Assembly (NCBI GenBank): GCA_026225945.1
Contig: JAMJFZ010000239.1
Span: forward strand, 32,192,501-32,256,500
DNA from: Cricetomys ansorgei
Taxonomy: Eukaryota; Chordata; Mammalia; Rodentia; Nesomyidae
DNA: 64,000 bases
Direction: 5' to 3'
Positions 45,030 to 57,935 of this stretch are shown here, in pieces (the first letter of the stretch is position 1; each line of letters opens with the position of its first letter). Both the position numbers and the translations under genes were made by a program. Below the pieces are notes generated by a model that was not told where the DNA came from, ran no database searches, and saw only the letters and a list, made by a program, of their open reading frames with translations.

Positions 45030-45250
45030 TCGTCTATGCTGAAATGTTTTGAGGGCAATATGCACCTCTTGGGTATCCTTTGACTTGTTCTATAGAAAAG
45101 CAATGACTTTCTGCACAGTTTTATTGTTGACTAAGTTCTTCATTTCTGTTCTAAATACTCCATCATAATAAAGGCACAAAGGGGCTATTTGAGCAAGTTA
45201 TAAAAACTGGTGAGATTTAAACTGGTGGTGAGATTTAAAGCTATTTCATT

Positions 45251-45560
45251 GTGTTAATCTTGACTGTCAACTGGATGGGATTTAGAATCACCATGGAAGG
45301 ACACCTCTGCGTGTGTCTATAGGGTTGTTCCCAGAAAGATTTAATTGACGAGGGAAGACTGACCTCATCACCATTCTACAGACAGGGGTCTTTCACTGAC
45401 TCAAAAATGAACAGAGCACCAGTGTTGATCTCTAGCTTTCTGACTGCAGATACCTTGTGATCAGCTTCTGCATGCGCCTGCCACCACACCTTCCCTTCCA
45501 TGATGGTGATTCAGAATACACCTTTCCCTCCTCAGGGTGATGTTGCCGAGTCTTTGGTCA
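45251..45560 (+). mobile_element. Solo LTR, ERVL type
   Basis: TGTGTTAATCTTGACTGTCA start, GGATTTAGAATCACCATGG and CACCTCTGCGTGTGTCTATAG blocks as in the LTR at 9939. The 3' end is decayed. Confidence 0.6.
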
Positions 45561-45564
45561 TGGT

Positions 45565-46875
45565 CATGAAAGACGTAACTAACGTGTATTCTAAGAACAA
45601 GTTTTCATCAGTGTTTAAAATGTCTAACAATATTTTTACAGATATTTTTATCAAGCATTCTATGACTGTGTTTGATTTGCCTCAGAATGAAAATTAAAGC
45701 AAAAACAAATACAACCAAAACAAAACAAAACAAAATTTAAAAAAAAAAGATAAAAACACTCAAATGAAAGATATCCTAGGGAGAAGGTTCCCCAACAATT
45801 ACTACTATTTCTTTGAGCTTTTGTAAGCCAAGGCATGCTGAGACATAGTCTAGAGAGTTCCCCTCCTTCAGGTGAGGTGCTGCTTCTTGCTTTCCTGTGG
45901 TGCTTTGTAATCCTCTAGTTTCTCCAACTGTTCTCCTGGGACAGCAAGGACCTCTCCTTTCAAAATGCTTTCTAGCTTCAGAGCAGATTTTTCTTGGCAG
46001 GAGCTTGAGGTGGCTCAGCTCGGCTTGTGATTGTGTATGGGATGGAGTGGTGGAATCAGAAGAGAGACGGAGACTGGAAGGAAGCTAGGAGGCTTTCCAT
46101 TAGTAATTATTATGATGAAATCAGAGACTGGGTGTGGGTGGTGAAAGACAGGAAAAGAGAGACGATGACTGTGAGGGTTTTGCCTTGGGGGAAACAGAGA
46201 GCAGTAGAGTCACCATGAGTCACGGGCTATCAGTAGCGTGTATGAGGAAAAGTTCAAAACAGCGCAGAATTTAGGAAATATATCATGCACTAAGGAATTC
46301 TGCTGTTCATTGGCTTGGGAAGATTCTTATCAACTTTGAACTTACTGTCACGTAGTCTTGGAAAGGAGTGTGCTGACAACCAAATTCTGCACAACAGGGA
46401 TATGAAGCTTGGAGACGAGCCTCTTGCCTCAGCTTTGTGAGGACGACTTTTCTCTTTCATTGGATCCAAGCATCTTCAAAGTACAGAAAATGTATCTACA
46501 TGTTGCATCTTATAAGATTATGACCCCAACATGTCCTGTATGATGTAAATGAGTAGGCATCTGGTAACTGAGCTTTGGTTGAAAGGAGTTACTACTACTC
46601 TTTGGTCTGATTGGTCTCCTTTGTAAAACGAGGTTGCTTTGAACCACCTGAAATGGTTATCACAGATCCTAGGAACGTGTGAGGTCAATTATTAATACTT
46701 GGCATGGGCTCTGTTATCCATCTAACTACTCACTGGGGAAAGAACTCATTGGTTGAGCAAAAGACAAAAGCTTTAAAATAGGAAGAGACATGCTAAGCCC
46801 TATCTGAATACTTCACAGATATTTTCATTCCTTTTTAAGACTCTCATCGGATGCAGTAACATGCTTCTGATTAAC
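45565..46875. other. Intergenic; nothing recognised
   Basis: An A-rich run lies at 45700-45760; no gene. Confidence 0.45.
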
Positions 46876-46879
46876 TTCA

Positions 46880-46995
46880 TTGACACACAGAAAAACTAAG
46901 GCTCACGGACTTTTGGAATGTGTCAATGGCCACACAGGATAAATGGTAGCAGAGGTTAAACCTGTCACTTCTAATTCAGAAGCCCTTCCTGTCTC
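46880..46995 (-). mobile_element. MIR fragment, minus strand
   Basis: AGAAAAACTAAGGCTCACGG, GGCCACACAGGATAAATGG and GGTTAAACCTG are the reverse of the MIR core. Confidence 0.7.
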
Positions 46996-46999
46996 CAAA

Positions 47000-47640
47000 G
47001 GATTGTCAGCCAGAAGCAAGAGAAAGCAGGTCTGAAAACAACAGTCACCCAGGCCAATCTCACCCTACAAGTTAACTTGAGCTTTCCTTGGATGTGAACC
47101 CAGAACAGTATATGAGCAACAAAACTACATCTAGTTCAAAGGATTTAAAATCACAGAGCTATCTCTCAGTGAAGAATGCCAGCCAAAGCTACCCAGGACA
47201 GACAAATCCTTTTAGTTTGTTTTCCTCATTATCTACAGATGTAGATGATTTGACGCCACCTACTCTATCTGTTCTGACTGGAGAGGAGAGGTCCGACCTT
47301 CACTTAGGATTTTGTTCACACCCCTGGAGACGCCAGCAGTGGAGGCAGGAAGTGGTCAGCCCGGAAGCTCAGAGAAGAGCTACTCGAAGGAAAATGGAGG
47401 TAGACAGAGTCCGCCAGAGGCCAGCTGGGTGTCCCTACTGTTCCCAGAATAGCCAGTTAATCCTGTACTGATAAAGATACTTTCTGCTGGTCACATAGTT
47501 TTCCACCTTCACCAATGGCAAAGAGAAAAGTTGTCTGTGTTGAAGTGGGGGTCACGGTAGACTTAATGGAATCTCTCAAGGAGACATGATGGTCTCAGGA
47601 GTCAATCAGGCATTTCTGTACTTTTGGGGGCATTGTGGCA
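47000..47640. other. Intergenic with an unsupported ORF (47088-47471)
   Basis: A 127-codon plus-strand frame, Ser-rich then Arg-rich, matches no family I know. Likely chance. Confidence 0.4.
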
Positions 47641-47644
47641 GCGA

Positions 47645-47815
47645 TTTCATAGGATCATAAAGTTATAGCACTTCAGAGCTCAGAGGCGCCTCCTCTGAAG
47701 TTTACCACGTGTTCATCACGGGGTTCTAAAGCTAAAGGGAATAGAGGCTAATGTAAATGCTTGACATAGTCACCTAGGCACAGAGTCGGTGCAGGAATTA
47801 AAATTAGGATTCCGC
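47645..47815 (-). mobile_element. Possible MIR-type SINE remnant
   Basis: TAGGATCATAAAGTTATAGC, GAATAGAGGCTAATG, AGTCACCTAGGCACAGAG order resembles old MIR-related text; weak. Confidence 0.4.
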
Positions 47816-48079
47816 AAACTAGGTAACCACTTAGGAAGGCTTTGTGAGGGAAATCTAACCACAAGTAACCTTTAAAGGTGAGAGAGGTGCAGAGGGTCTT
47901 TGGAAACTGGCCTGGGCTTCTCATCTGTCCTGACCAGAGGCCAGCGCCACCTGAAAGCTAGACTTCCATCGCCTCAAGATCTGTACTTGGTCTTTTCCTT
48001 CATGTTACCTTTCCCATTCCGTCCTTCCTGCCTCACATAATTAAACCAGCACTCTGTAGACTGTAATGAAAGACCCTCC

Positions 48080-48860
48080 ATCACCACCTTAATGGATATG
48101 AGGAGAACATTGGATGAAGTCTAACACCTCATCATGAAATGCAAAAGACACAGAGAGAGAAGAGGAGAGCTTCCTTCACACCATAAGGGGCATTACAAAG
48201 AACCCACAACTATCATGACGTCAAACTAAGTGGGGAAAGACTACAGACTTTCTCCATAAGACAAAGACCAAGGGAAAGATGTCTGAGTTGGCCCTGCCAT
48301 TCAATATGCTGCTGGACAATGCTCTGGTCATAAAGCAGGGAAATACTTACAAAAACACAGGCAAACCTTGAAGATATTGTGATTTTATAATATATAACGC
48401 TGGGTGTTATTACTGCTACACCAGAGTAATTGATTTAGAGGGAGAAAGCTTTGTTTAAATTAACTATCTGGCCCTTTCCGTCCACGGCACTGTTGCTTTT
48501 TGGGCTGGGTAAGCCAGAGCAAAGACTGGGGAGTCTTCTCTCTTTAGGGAGAATGTAGAGGAAACAAACTGTTCACCTCATAACTGAGAAGTTAAAGAGA
48601 GGGACTTGGGTCATGGTCTCCTTGGCAGGTATATGTCCCATGACTGAAATACCTTCCACTCAGCTTGAAGACCTTCTAGATTCAATGAGAGTCCAGACAC
48701 AAAACCTCATACACTGCCTGGTTCCATCTACAGGAACATCCAGAATAGATAAACCTACTGGGACAAAACTAGACAATGGGTGGCCAGGAGGTGGGGGGTG
48801 GGGTGGAGGTGGTATCTGATGGCCCAGAATCAATTATATTGTGAGTGAACAGTTACATTG
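48080..48860 (+). mobile_element. Old L1 ORF2 and 3' fragments
   Basis: 48085-48345 parallels the reverse-transcriptase region of L1 ORF2 (ATTGGATGAAGTCTAACACC, CAAACTAAGTGGGGAAAGAC, CATTCAATATGCTGCTGGA). 48715-48825 parallels the far 3' coding/UTR part (CCATCTACAGGAACATCCAG, GGTGGCCAGGAGGTGGGG). Frames are broken; two pieces of one or two old insertions. Confidence 0.65.
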
Positions 48861-48861
48861 T

Positions 48862-49630
48862 GAATAAATGCCATTTAGCTAATGTTATGGCCTCGATAAT
48901 GTTACCAAGTTCAAGAAAATTAGCAGTTCTTTTGAAAGCCACCTCCATGGACAGTCTGCTAACTGCTCACATGCCCCAACTTTTGGCTCTTGGGGACTTT
49001 CTGCCACAAACAACAGAATTGAAGTGAGCCCAAACTGCAGGCACCTGGCTCTTTAGAACCCCTGAGCTCAGCTGCAGTCATCCTGGTACAAATGTGTCAT
49101 TAGCTCGCCACCTTGTGCTAAGAACACGAACTGCAGGCGATCCTCAAGCAGCTGTGAGGCCCTGGTCATGAACACATTGCTTGGAATGGTCCTCGGTGAG
49201 GCCACAAGATGCTACCATCAAAACAGTTTGAGCTCGGATTCTCCAGTAGACAGATCCGGAAGCAATGGCGTGTGTGCTGACTTCTGATGAAGTCTCAGCT
49301 CCTGCACCGGGGCAGGACAATGCCTGGGAGGAGAAGCAGGCCCAGGAGGCTGCAGGTTTAAGAGGACCTAGCAGGACTTGTCACCGAGACCCCACGGGAG
49401 TCCTGAGGAGCGGAAGCAGTTTCCTGTGGGTCCAGCGCCATTCCTGGAGGTCAGCTTATCCAGTCTCCTCCAGGAAGGCTCGGACACGGATAGGCCACGT
49501 CTTTTGGAAAACACGAGGACATTCTCCTCTTATGAATTCTGCATTCTATCCATGTGTAGCCACGGATATAAAAACAAGAACACACAAAGCAATGCCACGG
49601 GCCGATCACCGTTTTCATCTGCACTCCGGT
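48862..49630. other. Intergenic; nothing recognised
   Basis: Overlapping short frames at 49265-49669 have no recognisable homology. Confidence 0.4.
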
Positions 49631-49631
49631 T

Positions 49632-50545
49632 TCTGATGAAACACTGACCAAAAGCAACCTCCACGTCACAGTTCATCACTGAGGGAAGTCGGGAACTCTG
49701 GAAGAAGGAACGGAAGTTGAGGCTGTGCTTGCTCCTTCTGGCTTGGCCCAGACACCTTTCTTAAACAGCCCAGGCCAACCTGCCCACGAGTGATACCATT
49801 CAGAGTGGGTTGGGCGTTGGGCCCACCATAGTTGATTGGCAATGAAGAAAATGCCACACAGACATGCCCATAGGCCAATCTAAAGAAGATAATTCCTTAA
49901 CTAAAGTTCTCTTTCCCTGGGTAATTAGCAAAAACCAAGTTGCACAGAGGCGCCCTAATCTTTGGAGCTGATCAGAATGGTCTGGCTCCACCAGAGGTAG
50001 AACTGGAATTCCATTCTTTTGACTGCCCACAGTGGGCTGGGCCATCCCATATCAATCAACAACCAAGAAAGCAATGTTTCCTATAGAAGGAATCTGTCTT
50101 CATTCCCATAAATGACCTTCATAGGACTAGACTGGTTTCCAGGACTAGTGGGTAGAAACAGAGGTGGTATGACTTGAAGAGAGACTAACAGGAAGTGGTA
50201 CGGAGGGGCAGAAATACCACGAGGATGTTGCCCTGGGTGGCATGGGTAGCTCTCGGCCTGAGGGTCTGAAGCTGGGTCTTCCTGAAGGGAGGGAGGGAGC
50301 CATCAGCTCCACTATGGCTGTTTCATGGGAATGGGCACCGATTTTGGCGGCTGGAAACAGCTCAATTCACTGTGCTCTGACTTCATAGCAAGCATGTTCT
50401 AAAGGATTCCAGTGGCAGATGACAACCGGGAGGACAGTCCCCACAGACGCGCACCCAGGCCAATTTTACGGGGGCAACTTCTCGGCTGAGGTTCCCTCTT
50501 CTCAGATGACTCGTTTTGTGTTAAACTGGCAAAGATAAACCACCA
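49632..50545 (-). mobile_element. ERVL-like LTR fragments, minus strand (same family as 35.6 kb)
   Basis: Three pieces of the reverse LTR: 49632-49925 (AACACTGACCAAAAGCAACC start), about 50023-50105 (CCCACAGTGGGCTGGGCC) and about 50455-50545 (GAGGTTCCCTCTTCTCAGAT). They look like one or two broken copies. Confidence 0.6.
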
Positions 50546-50549
50546 CTAG

Positions 50550-51150
50550 CAGCAAGACTGGTTGGCAGGCAATCAGATGAAGTAAAACGTGGATAATTCA
50601 GGAGTTTGCAGTAGTAATCTGGGTGTATACTGCCCTCTTATGGTCAATAATATTATCGCAGGAATAGTAGTATGTCAAAAAACAAAAGCAAAAGCAAAAA
50701 AAAAACAAAAAAAAAAACGTGGTGGTGGTGGAGGGTGGCTGTGTATTATTAGTGCCATATGAAATTTAATTATTTGTCTGTCCACTCTAAGTCATAGGCA
50801 TATATGTACAAAGGTATACAGTTTTAAACCTCTATTCACCAAAATGTGCACATAAGTTATAAAGGCATTTCAAACTATTCGTAGCGTTGAAACAGAAGGA
50901 AGCCTGTGTCTTCTTCCTCGCTGATTTCTTACCAAAGAACTGCTTGACAGATGTGAGGTGTATGTCTCCGAATAATAGATTTGGATCTTGTTTTTCTTCT
51001 ATCGCAATCTAGAGTCATGCTCTCCGTATTTGGGGGGGGTTCCTAAAAGAATTCTCGGGGGGAAATCACAAATAGGGTCTGAGTGCTGATCCCAGGACAG
51101 GTTTCCTGTTCTCTGCAGCATTCATTTTACTTAGGGAAGAACGAAGAAGA
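50550..51150. other. Intergenic; A-rich run only
   Basis: AAAAC-rich tract at 50680-50720; otherwise nothing recognised. Confidence 0.45.
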
Positions 51151-51154
51151 AAGG

Positions 51155-51285
51155 TTCTGTCGGTTTGAGCTAATGTTTGTGTGCCTCCCCGAAAGCCGAA
51201 CACCAACAGCCTAGTCCCCAGTGTGACGATAGTTAAGAATGGGGCCTTTGGGGGACGGGTAATGAGGTCATGAGAGTGACTCCTG
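51155..51285 (+). mobile_element. MLT1-type MaLR LTR fragment
   Basis: GCTAATGTTTGTGTGCCTCCCC, AATGGGGCCTTTGGGGGACGG and TAATGAGGTCATGAGAGTG are hallmark MLT1 blocks in order. Confidence 0.75.
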
Positions 51286-51289
51286 CATT

Positions 51290-52045
51290 ATGAAATATTG
51301 CCCCATTTCATGACTTTCTCTAGGAGGCTGTGAACAAACATCTATTTGCTCTAGATAGGTTATGGATGAGAAACCAAAGATGTGATTCTATTCAAGTCAA
51401 GCTTGATGAATCAGTGAGTTTCTTGGGGTTACCTTCAGGAACATGCGGGACTCAAAGACAGTTGTATCACCAAAACTCACACCCTAAGCATGGGTGCGGA
51501 CTCATGAAAGCTGCCCCTTGTAGAGCTTTCCGTCCAACTTCCAGGCAGTTCCACTGGTCATCTACTGAACATAAAGCCTTGCAGAAGGGCTTAGTGAATC
51601 CTAACTTCCTTGGTTTCCTGAGTCTTGCTGGACTCTTCAGCTTCCTGGGGGATGGGCTGCAGTGTCAGACTCCAGTTACTGCATTCCTGGTCACTATAGT
51701 ACTACCTCTCCAAGCCTGGCACTTTGTAGGTTGTAACATTGGTGAATCCTGGAAAACTTTTTTTCATTGGGGAGTTTGGATTTCATAATCTGAGAGAATG
51801 AAAACCAGAAAGCATTGGGCAAATAAAAGGAGAGAGCTTTGAGAAGACCCGAAGTCGTAAGAGTCCAGGAGTACCCAGATCTTCCACAGCTCTGCTGGGA
51901 TGAAGTATAGGGAAGAGGTGAATATAGGTGGGCTTGAATACAGTGAAGTTCACGTGACTCCTCTTGAGACTCCCTTTCTCAATTTTTGAAAATGAGGACT
52001 TTAACTTTTAATCTTTCCTTCAAAAGGATTTGCAAGGATCCGCTA
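51290..52045. other. Intergenic with an unsupported ORF (51330-51788)
   Basis: A 152-codon frame without recognisable homology; likely chance. Confidence 0.4.
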
Positions 52046-52047
52046 AT

Positions 52048-52150
52048 TTCATTCATTCATTCAGCGTGCATTTTGACAGCTTGTTAGATATAGGTGCTAA
52101 CCTAACAGCAAGGATACATTAAGGAATCAATATACGCCCGACATAGATGG
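52048..52150 (-). mobile_element. L2-like fragment, minus strand
   Basis: TTCATTCATTCATTCAGCGTGC, then AGATATAGGTGCTAAC, matches the reversed 3' end of L2-type LINEs. Confidence 0.45.
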
Positions 52151-52154
52151 GATG

Positions 52155-53630
52155 ACATTGCGAAACAGCCACAAAGAGCAAGGCTTACAAACACTGGGAG
52201 CACAAGAGCTTGCATCTGTTCTCTGTACACAAGTGGATAATGACAGAAACAGCATTTAATCCCCCTGCCTCAGCTTCCGTGTCTTTCTAGTTTCATAGGA
52301 ATCATGAAGGTAAGCATATTGCTGAATTTCCACAGTGAACATCAGTTTTCATGGGTATTATTTGCGCTGTGTGATACACAATGCTACAATGGGAATGTGT
52401 GCTATGAAGTGATTTCTGTCAGCTGTGGAAGGGCTTCAAAGCATCAACAGCACTGAGCCAAAACAAGGACAAGCAAAGGCACCGGCTTGTTTAATGGGTG
52501 CTGAGTGGGAACATACGATCGTGGACTATCCAGACATCAGCAGATGAGCCAGAAGGATGGTGAGGTGAAGGGCCAGCTGAGGTGGGACCCCTCAAGAGTG
52601 TTGCTAAGCTGCCTTGCTTGGGAGTCTCTTTCCCAGTAAGTCACGTAGTTCTCTGATTAATGGAGTTCCAAAGTATTCCGTGTATTTCAACATATAGATG
52701 GGAATAATTTTGGGTTAGCAAAGATGATTTTTAAAACCACAGAGGTTTTATTTTGCAAGAGGAAAGAATCTCATGACAGCAAGCGTTGACCACTTACCAA
52801 AGGAGGAAACGGTTGGCATGGTGAGAGAAGAGCAGAGGTAGAAGTCCCAGTGACCGCTGTTTCAATCTCTCAGTTACTTATGTTCTTCTCCACATTTGTT
52901 GCACTAGCCTTGCAGGCCTGGTGTTACTATCCCCAAAATGCAAGAAAAAATTTAAGCCCCCAGCAAGCAACACGTGAATAGGGATAGGTGGTTTCAGTTT
53001 TTTAATTGTTTGCAAAGGGATATGGTAGTCAGAGTTGGACCTGGGTGCCAAATGTTGTTCTGCCACATTCTCCATTGATATCTTCCAAAATTAATTCCCC
53101 GAAGATCTTAACACTTGCAATATTGCTGCTGTACTTACGACATAAAATTACCAATGCTTTGGATTCTAGGTGACTGGAGATGATATCAACTTAGGAAGCT
53201 AAAAATGAATATTATAAACTTTGGTGCAACATTTATTCCCTGCATGAAGCAACCTCCCGAAGAGTCAGATTTGGGAGAGTGGATTCCATGCTAAGAGCAG
53301 AAGTTCACTGAACTGAGCTTACAGGTCCCTCAATGGTCATTTTGTCCACCTGTGCCCGGATGGTGGATGGGCAGGCAATTACAATATTGTACCCATAAGG
53401 TATTTTTATTAATGTCCTTTTTTAATATGATCACGCTGAGGGTCAGATGAGAGCCCTATTTCCTGAGCCACTTCTATGCGTCTGGAACTGTGTGAGGATG
53501 CCCTGGGTGTGTTGCTTAGTTCAGAATGTCATTCTGTCATGGGAAGGAGATTCTTCATTATGAAGGGAAAGCATAAGAAAGGCTGTGACTTACAGTTACA
53601 AAATGCCATTCAAGGAGCCACTGTAAAGCA
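52155..53630. other. Intergenic; possible MIR remnant at 52880-52990
   Basis: GTTACTATCCCCAAAATGC and following text may be a reversed MIR core; nothing else recognised. Confidence 0.4.
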
Positions 53631-53636
53631 GATATT

Positions 53637-53862
53637 GGGACTGGAGATAGAGCTCAGTTCAGATGGTGATTCCTAGGCATTTATGAATCCCTTGGTTTCA
53701 TCCCCAGCACCACACAAATTGTACCATGTGTGGTGATACAAGCCGTTTAAAATTCCAACAGTTGGGAGGTAGGGGCAGGAGGATTAGAATTTCAAAGATA
53801 GCCTTGGCTACATAGTAAGTTCAAGGCCAGCCTAGGTTATATGAAACCCCGTGTAGGAAGAA
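53637..53862 (+). mobile_element. B4 (ID-B1 composite) SINE
   Basis: ID-like head GGGACTGGAGATAGAGCTCAG and B box TTTCATCCCCAGCACC, then a B1-like half AACAGTTGGGAGGTAGGGGC and GTTCAAGGCCAGCCTAGG. The two-part order identifies B4. Confidence 0.88.
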
Positions 53863-53869
53863 AGAGAGA

Positions 53870-54730
53870 GGGAAAAGAAAAGGGATGGGGAGGGAAGTGG
53901 TAGATGGGGGAGCTTTGTTTTTAAAGCACATATGAAAACCAGAATCATTCTATTACCATAACTTGTCAGTCTGCTGCAGAATATGAAGCAGGGAAGGCAG
54001 ATTCTGTATGTTGGCTCCCAGGCAAGCAGGGTCACACTTAATGAATCCATGATGTTTAACACCTTACAGCTTTGATTTTTTGATGCATGCCTAAGAATGT
54101 AGAGGCAGCCACCTGGAAAGCGCACATTTCCAGCAGGGGGCAGCCAATGCCTGCAGGAGAAAGCGAGCCTCCTTCCCAGACTCCTTTCTGCTCGCATCTC
54201 TGAATCTTCCTTTGCTGAAACTCATCACCTAAACTTAAAAGTGAGTTGTTAGAGGAATCTCAGCATAAAATTGAACAAGGAAACAAAACAAAACAAGCAA
54301 AAAATCAAAAACAAAACTCTCAAAAGTCTTTCTGGCGGGAAGTAACTTTGATAAAATGAAGCCTGACAAAGATTTTGTGCCATAGTCCTTCCCCTGGAGC
54401 GTGATGATTCCGCAGTGTTAAAGAATAAAGCATCCTGCTTTATCTTGTTCTGCAACCATAGCATCTAAAACCATAAAACCCCAAACGGATGGAAAAAAAA
54501 AGCATAAGAACTATTAGAAGAAATAAAGAGGTTTCCCACTAGTCACATGTGAGAGCAAATTGTGTAAAGTTTAATTTGCATTTCGTAGGCTATTGAGAAC
54601 TTGTTTACTTATTAGAAAAACCTGTGATTGATGAACGAAGACAGGGCAGGGACGTACAAAATTTAGAGCTGTCACGAACTAAATGAAAGGCCTGGGAAAC
54701 ATTCGTCCACCTTCAGAATAGAGAATGCTG
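53870..54730. other. Intergenic; nothing recognised
   Basis: Purine-rich start (53865-53905), AAAC-rich run near 54275-54320. Confidence 0.45.
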
Positions 54731-54734
54731 GCTT

Positions 54735-54900
54735 GTCCTCCTGGCTACCCAATGTGGACAAATTATTCAGTCTCTCCAAGCTTTAGGTCTCCCACCCGTG
54801 GAATGCCCATTCATAACTGTGCCTACTTCACAGGTGATCAGGATTCCAGGCAAATCCAATATCAAGCACTTAGCACACAGCACCTGACGTTTCCAGCCTT
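54735..54900 (+). mobile_element. MIR, plus strand
   Basis: GACAAATTATTCAGTCTCTCC, ACTGTGCCTACTTCACAGG and AAGCACTTAGCACACAGCACC follow MIR core to 3' order. Confidence 0.65.
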
Positions 54901-54904
54901 GAAA

Positions 54905-55250
54905 GGATATTGTTAACCACCAGGGGCTTGGCCAGCTTCTTCCTGTTTTGAATGAGGATGGAAGAAAAGACCTGTCAGTCGGTTGTCAATTGAAAAAGCT
55001 GAACTGAACGTATCTATGATTATATGGATAATATATAATAAACCGGTTGGGAAACAGATTAAATGAGAAAGAATTCTGTTCTCTCGATGTCAGATACTCA
55101 CCGTTTGTGGTAGATCCTGCATTTCCTGGTTGGTTTGAAAATATATCCAGGGTCTCCAGCTGGAAGATTTTACCCTGAATGTTCTTTCACCCAGCTTTTT
55201 CTCCCCAGTCCAAGCAGGAGTGAGGACTATATCACATTTCTGTGTTCTAC
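54905..55250. other. Intergenic; nothing recognised
   Basis: No gene or repeat seen. Confidence 0.45.
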
Positions 55251-55254
55251 TCAA

Positions 55255-55690
55255 CTCAAAAGTGATTTATTGAGTGCCTCAAATGTAGAAAGCACTTGCT
55301 AGTCCCTAAGGCATGCAGGTAGATGAAGCACAAATACTCACTGTGAGACATCATCTCCTAGAAATTAAGATATGTTAACAAATAACAGAACAGAAGCATG
55401 AAGAAAGGTGATGAATGCTTCCGGTGAGATTTATTCACATTCGTGAAGGAGAAAAGGAGAACGTGAATGAGGATTGTGTCTGAATGAGCCTTCAAAGGTG
55501 AATTGAATGATGAGATTGGGTAGGCATGGGGTGTAAGCAAGAATATCCTAGGCAGAAGGGGGCCTCATAACTGAGGAAGGCCATGTTTATAATTGGGACT
55601 GAGACTAGGACATAGCAGAAGTCAGGCAGAGGAGATGCACTGAATCTGGCTGTCTTGGAGACCCACCCTAAGGACTTTAAGCTTCCTGAG
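55255..55690 (-). mobile_element. L2-like LINE remnant, minus strand
   Basis: GATTTATTGAGTGCCTCAAATG start and ATCCTAGGCAGAAGGGGGCC further on are in the order expected of a reversed L2 3' region. Confidence 0.45.
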
Positions 55691-55694
55691 AACA

Positions 55695-57295
55695 GGCAGG
55701 GGCCATGTGGGGAATAGTGAGAAATGGAGAGAAACTAGCGATGGGAGGCCATCCCAGCAGGTGACAGCGGTCTGGGAACTGCTTCAGCCATAAGCCATGC
55801 CCAGGGGCAAAGGGTACGGACATTAGAGAAGCAGGGGTACTCGTCCACTCAACACATTTTTTATTAAACATCTACTCTTACCCAAGACAAACCTCCCAGG
55901 GGCCTTCAGAGAGAAATTGGGAGATCCCCATGCTGAGAGGGTTGCTATGGTGATGGAAGCTCTGCCTGGACTTCCAAGAATGGCCTGTGCTGGTGGGGCA
56001 GGGATGGATGGTGAGCAGAGAGAAGGACCATGATGCCACTGGTATAGAGAGTCCATCCCGGAGAAGAGGATGGCTTTTCAGGGAAGAGGAGACAACTTAG
56101 CAATGGAATTCAGCACCCAGACCTACTGAGTACATGAATGAACGCATGAGAGCGAGAAGACACAAGAGCATGTGGGTGAATGGGAAGTTTGCCAGCCTCC
56201 GTGAACTGCAGACTTGGATATTTTCCCATCAATGTTTGTGATTCGATCTTTCAAAATGAGTGAAGCAGTCGCTCCTCATTCTAAAATGTTTTTCATAATG
56301 AAGAACAAGGAATGATAAAGAACAAGACTCTGTAAGAGTAGCCTTAACTGACACAGCTCAGATGGCTAGAAAGGCCACCAGTGGGTTTAATTCTGAAGGC
56401 AGAAGCCTTTACTCTGTGCTTTTATAACCTCTTCTCATCTCATATTCTAACATTTCAGCCTTTAAGTTGAGATTTTATTAAGTAGCTTGAATGGAGACTA
56501 GCACAAGTATCCATGAACTATTTTAAAAATCCCTTCTGTTTTTACTATGCAATTCACTCATTTTTGTGATTGTCGATGTGGGATTTCCCTCCAGAGCCCT
56601 CCAGTGAGGCATGAAGCCTCTGCCTATATCTTCCAGCCTGTCCTAGTCTTAGCCAAACCTACAGCTTTGAGAGTTCAGAGGACTGGGTTGACTGGTGTCT
56701 CCGGTTCCTGTATAAGTTCATTTGGGGAACTGATGACCCTAGGATTCCATGTTTGTCCATGGTACCCTCAGAAGACTTGCAGTCGGACAGCAAGCACCCT
56801 CCTCTCCTGGGAATCTTGATCAGTTGCATGGATTTCAAAACCCTTTGCCCGTGAGTGGCTCTGGTAGTAACGTTGCTGTTTCACACCGGTGGAGCCTTGT
56901 CTACAGAGAAGCCACTTTGGTCTGGGGAGTTTCCAACAGTGGCAGAATACCTGCAATCATCTAAATTGGATCCTGAGGACCTTGGATAAAGAATGTGAGA
57001 CATTATGCTATAATTGGCTTTTGTGTAGGAGACCTATAGGATCATTTCATCTAAAGGCCCAGGAAGAAGCTTGTCACACAGACGGTATGTGGAAGTAAGA
57101 AGTGACTGTGTCTTGGCTTGATGCCACTGGCAGATGTGCTTGTCTTAGGAGGGAAAGATGCTGGCAGTGAGTCTCTGTGGACCACACTCATGGCCATGCA
57201 ATGGAACTTTCACCAGTCTGCTCTAAGTGGCTCTAGAACAGGGGAGAGACACACAGTTCTTTATGGTATTCCCATATGGCATTAAAACTAGGTCT
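55695..57295. other. Intergenic; nothing recognised
   Basis: Short overlapping frames only. Confidence 0.45.
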
Positions 57296-57299
57296 CTCT

Positions 57300-57585
57300 C
57301 TCCCTCTCGTGTATATGCCTGTGTCCGTGTATGGAGGCCATAGGTCAATCTCAAGCATGCCATTCATCCACAGCCATCCATCTTGTTTATGCAGTCTGTC
57401 TCACTGGCCAGGTGACTAGGCTAGCTAGGCTAGCTGACCAGACAGCTAAAGGGGTCTGCCTGCCTCTACTTCCCTAGTGCTGGGGTCACACTCCTGCAAC
57501 TACACCTGCCTCTTTCAAGGAACACATGTCCTCATGTTTGTGCCATGGTAAGGACTTTGCTGACTGAGGCATTTATCCAGCCCCA
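57300..57585 (-). mobile_element. B4-type composite SINE, minus strand
   Basis: Same family and order as 43275-43585: GTATGGAGGCCATAGGTCAATC, CAGTCTGTCTCACTGGCC, CTACTTCCCTAGTGCTGGGG, then a reversed tRNA-like head ending CCAGCCCC. Confidence 0.65.
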
Positions 57586-57734
57586 CAAGGTAGGTGTCTC
57601 TAAGTACAATCAGTAGCCAGGTAGCTAATTAGTATCATGGAAACTAAGTCCTGTCATTTTCTCTTGGACATAAATCTCTACCCTGTCATTAATCACACAA
57701 GAAAATCCCAGTGCTCTCAAGAGAACACATGTTC

Positions 57735-57815
57735 TAGGACACTTTTATAGGGCACCAGGTTGTTGTGAAATTAGAAAAATGTCTGGCACGTGGTAGATTC
57801 TCAGCAAGCAGTAGT
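57735..57815 (+). mobile_element. MIR fragment (3' part)
   Basis: GGTTGTTGTGAAATTAGAAAAATG and TGTCTGGCACGTGGTAG. Confidence 0.6.
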
Positions 57816-57935
57816 CAGGTTCTAGCCCATTCAGCCGTCATGTTCCTGTCACCGTCTAGAGCAGCTCATGTGTCCTGACGCTTCCAGCTCTTCATTATAA
57901 AAGGAGATGTTAGAAGAGATTTCCAAAGCACAGTA

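Noticed and set aside
47088..47471. 127-codon ORF as a gene
   Set aside because: No recognisable domain, no promoter or splice context, surrounded by old repeats; length is within chance for 64 kb.
51330..51788. 152-codon ORF as a gene or pseudogene
   Set aside because: No homology recognised and no poly(A) tail or intron-exon structure to suggest a processed copy.
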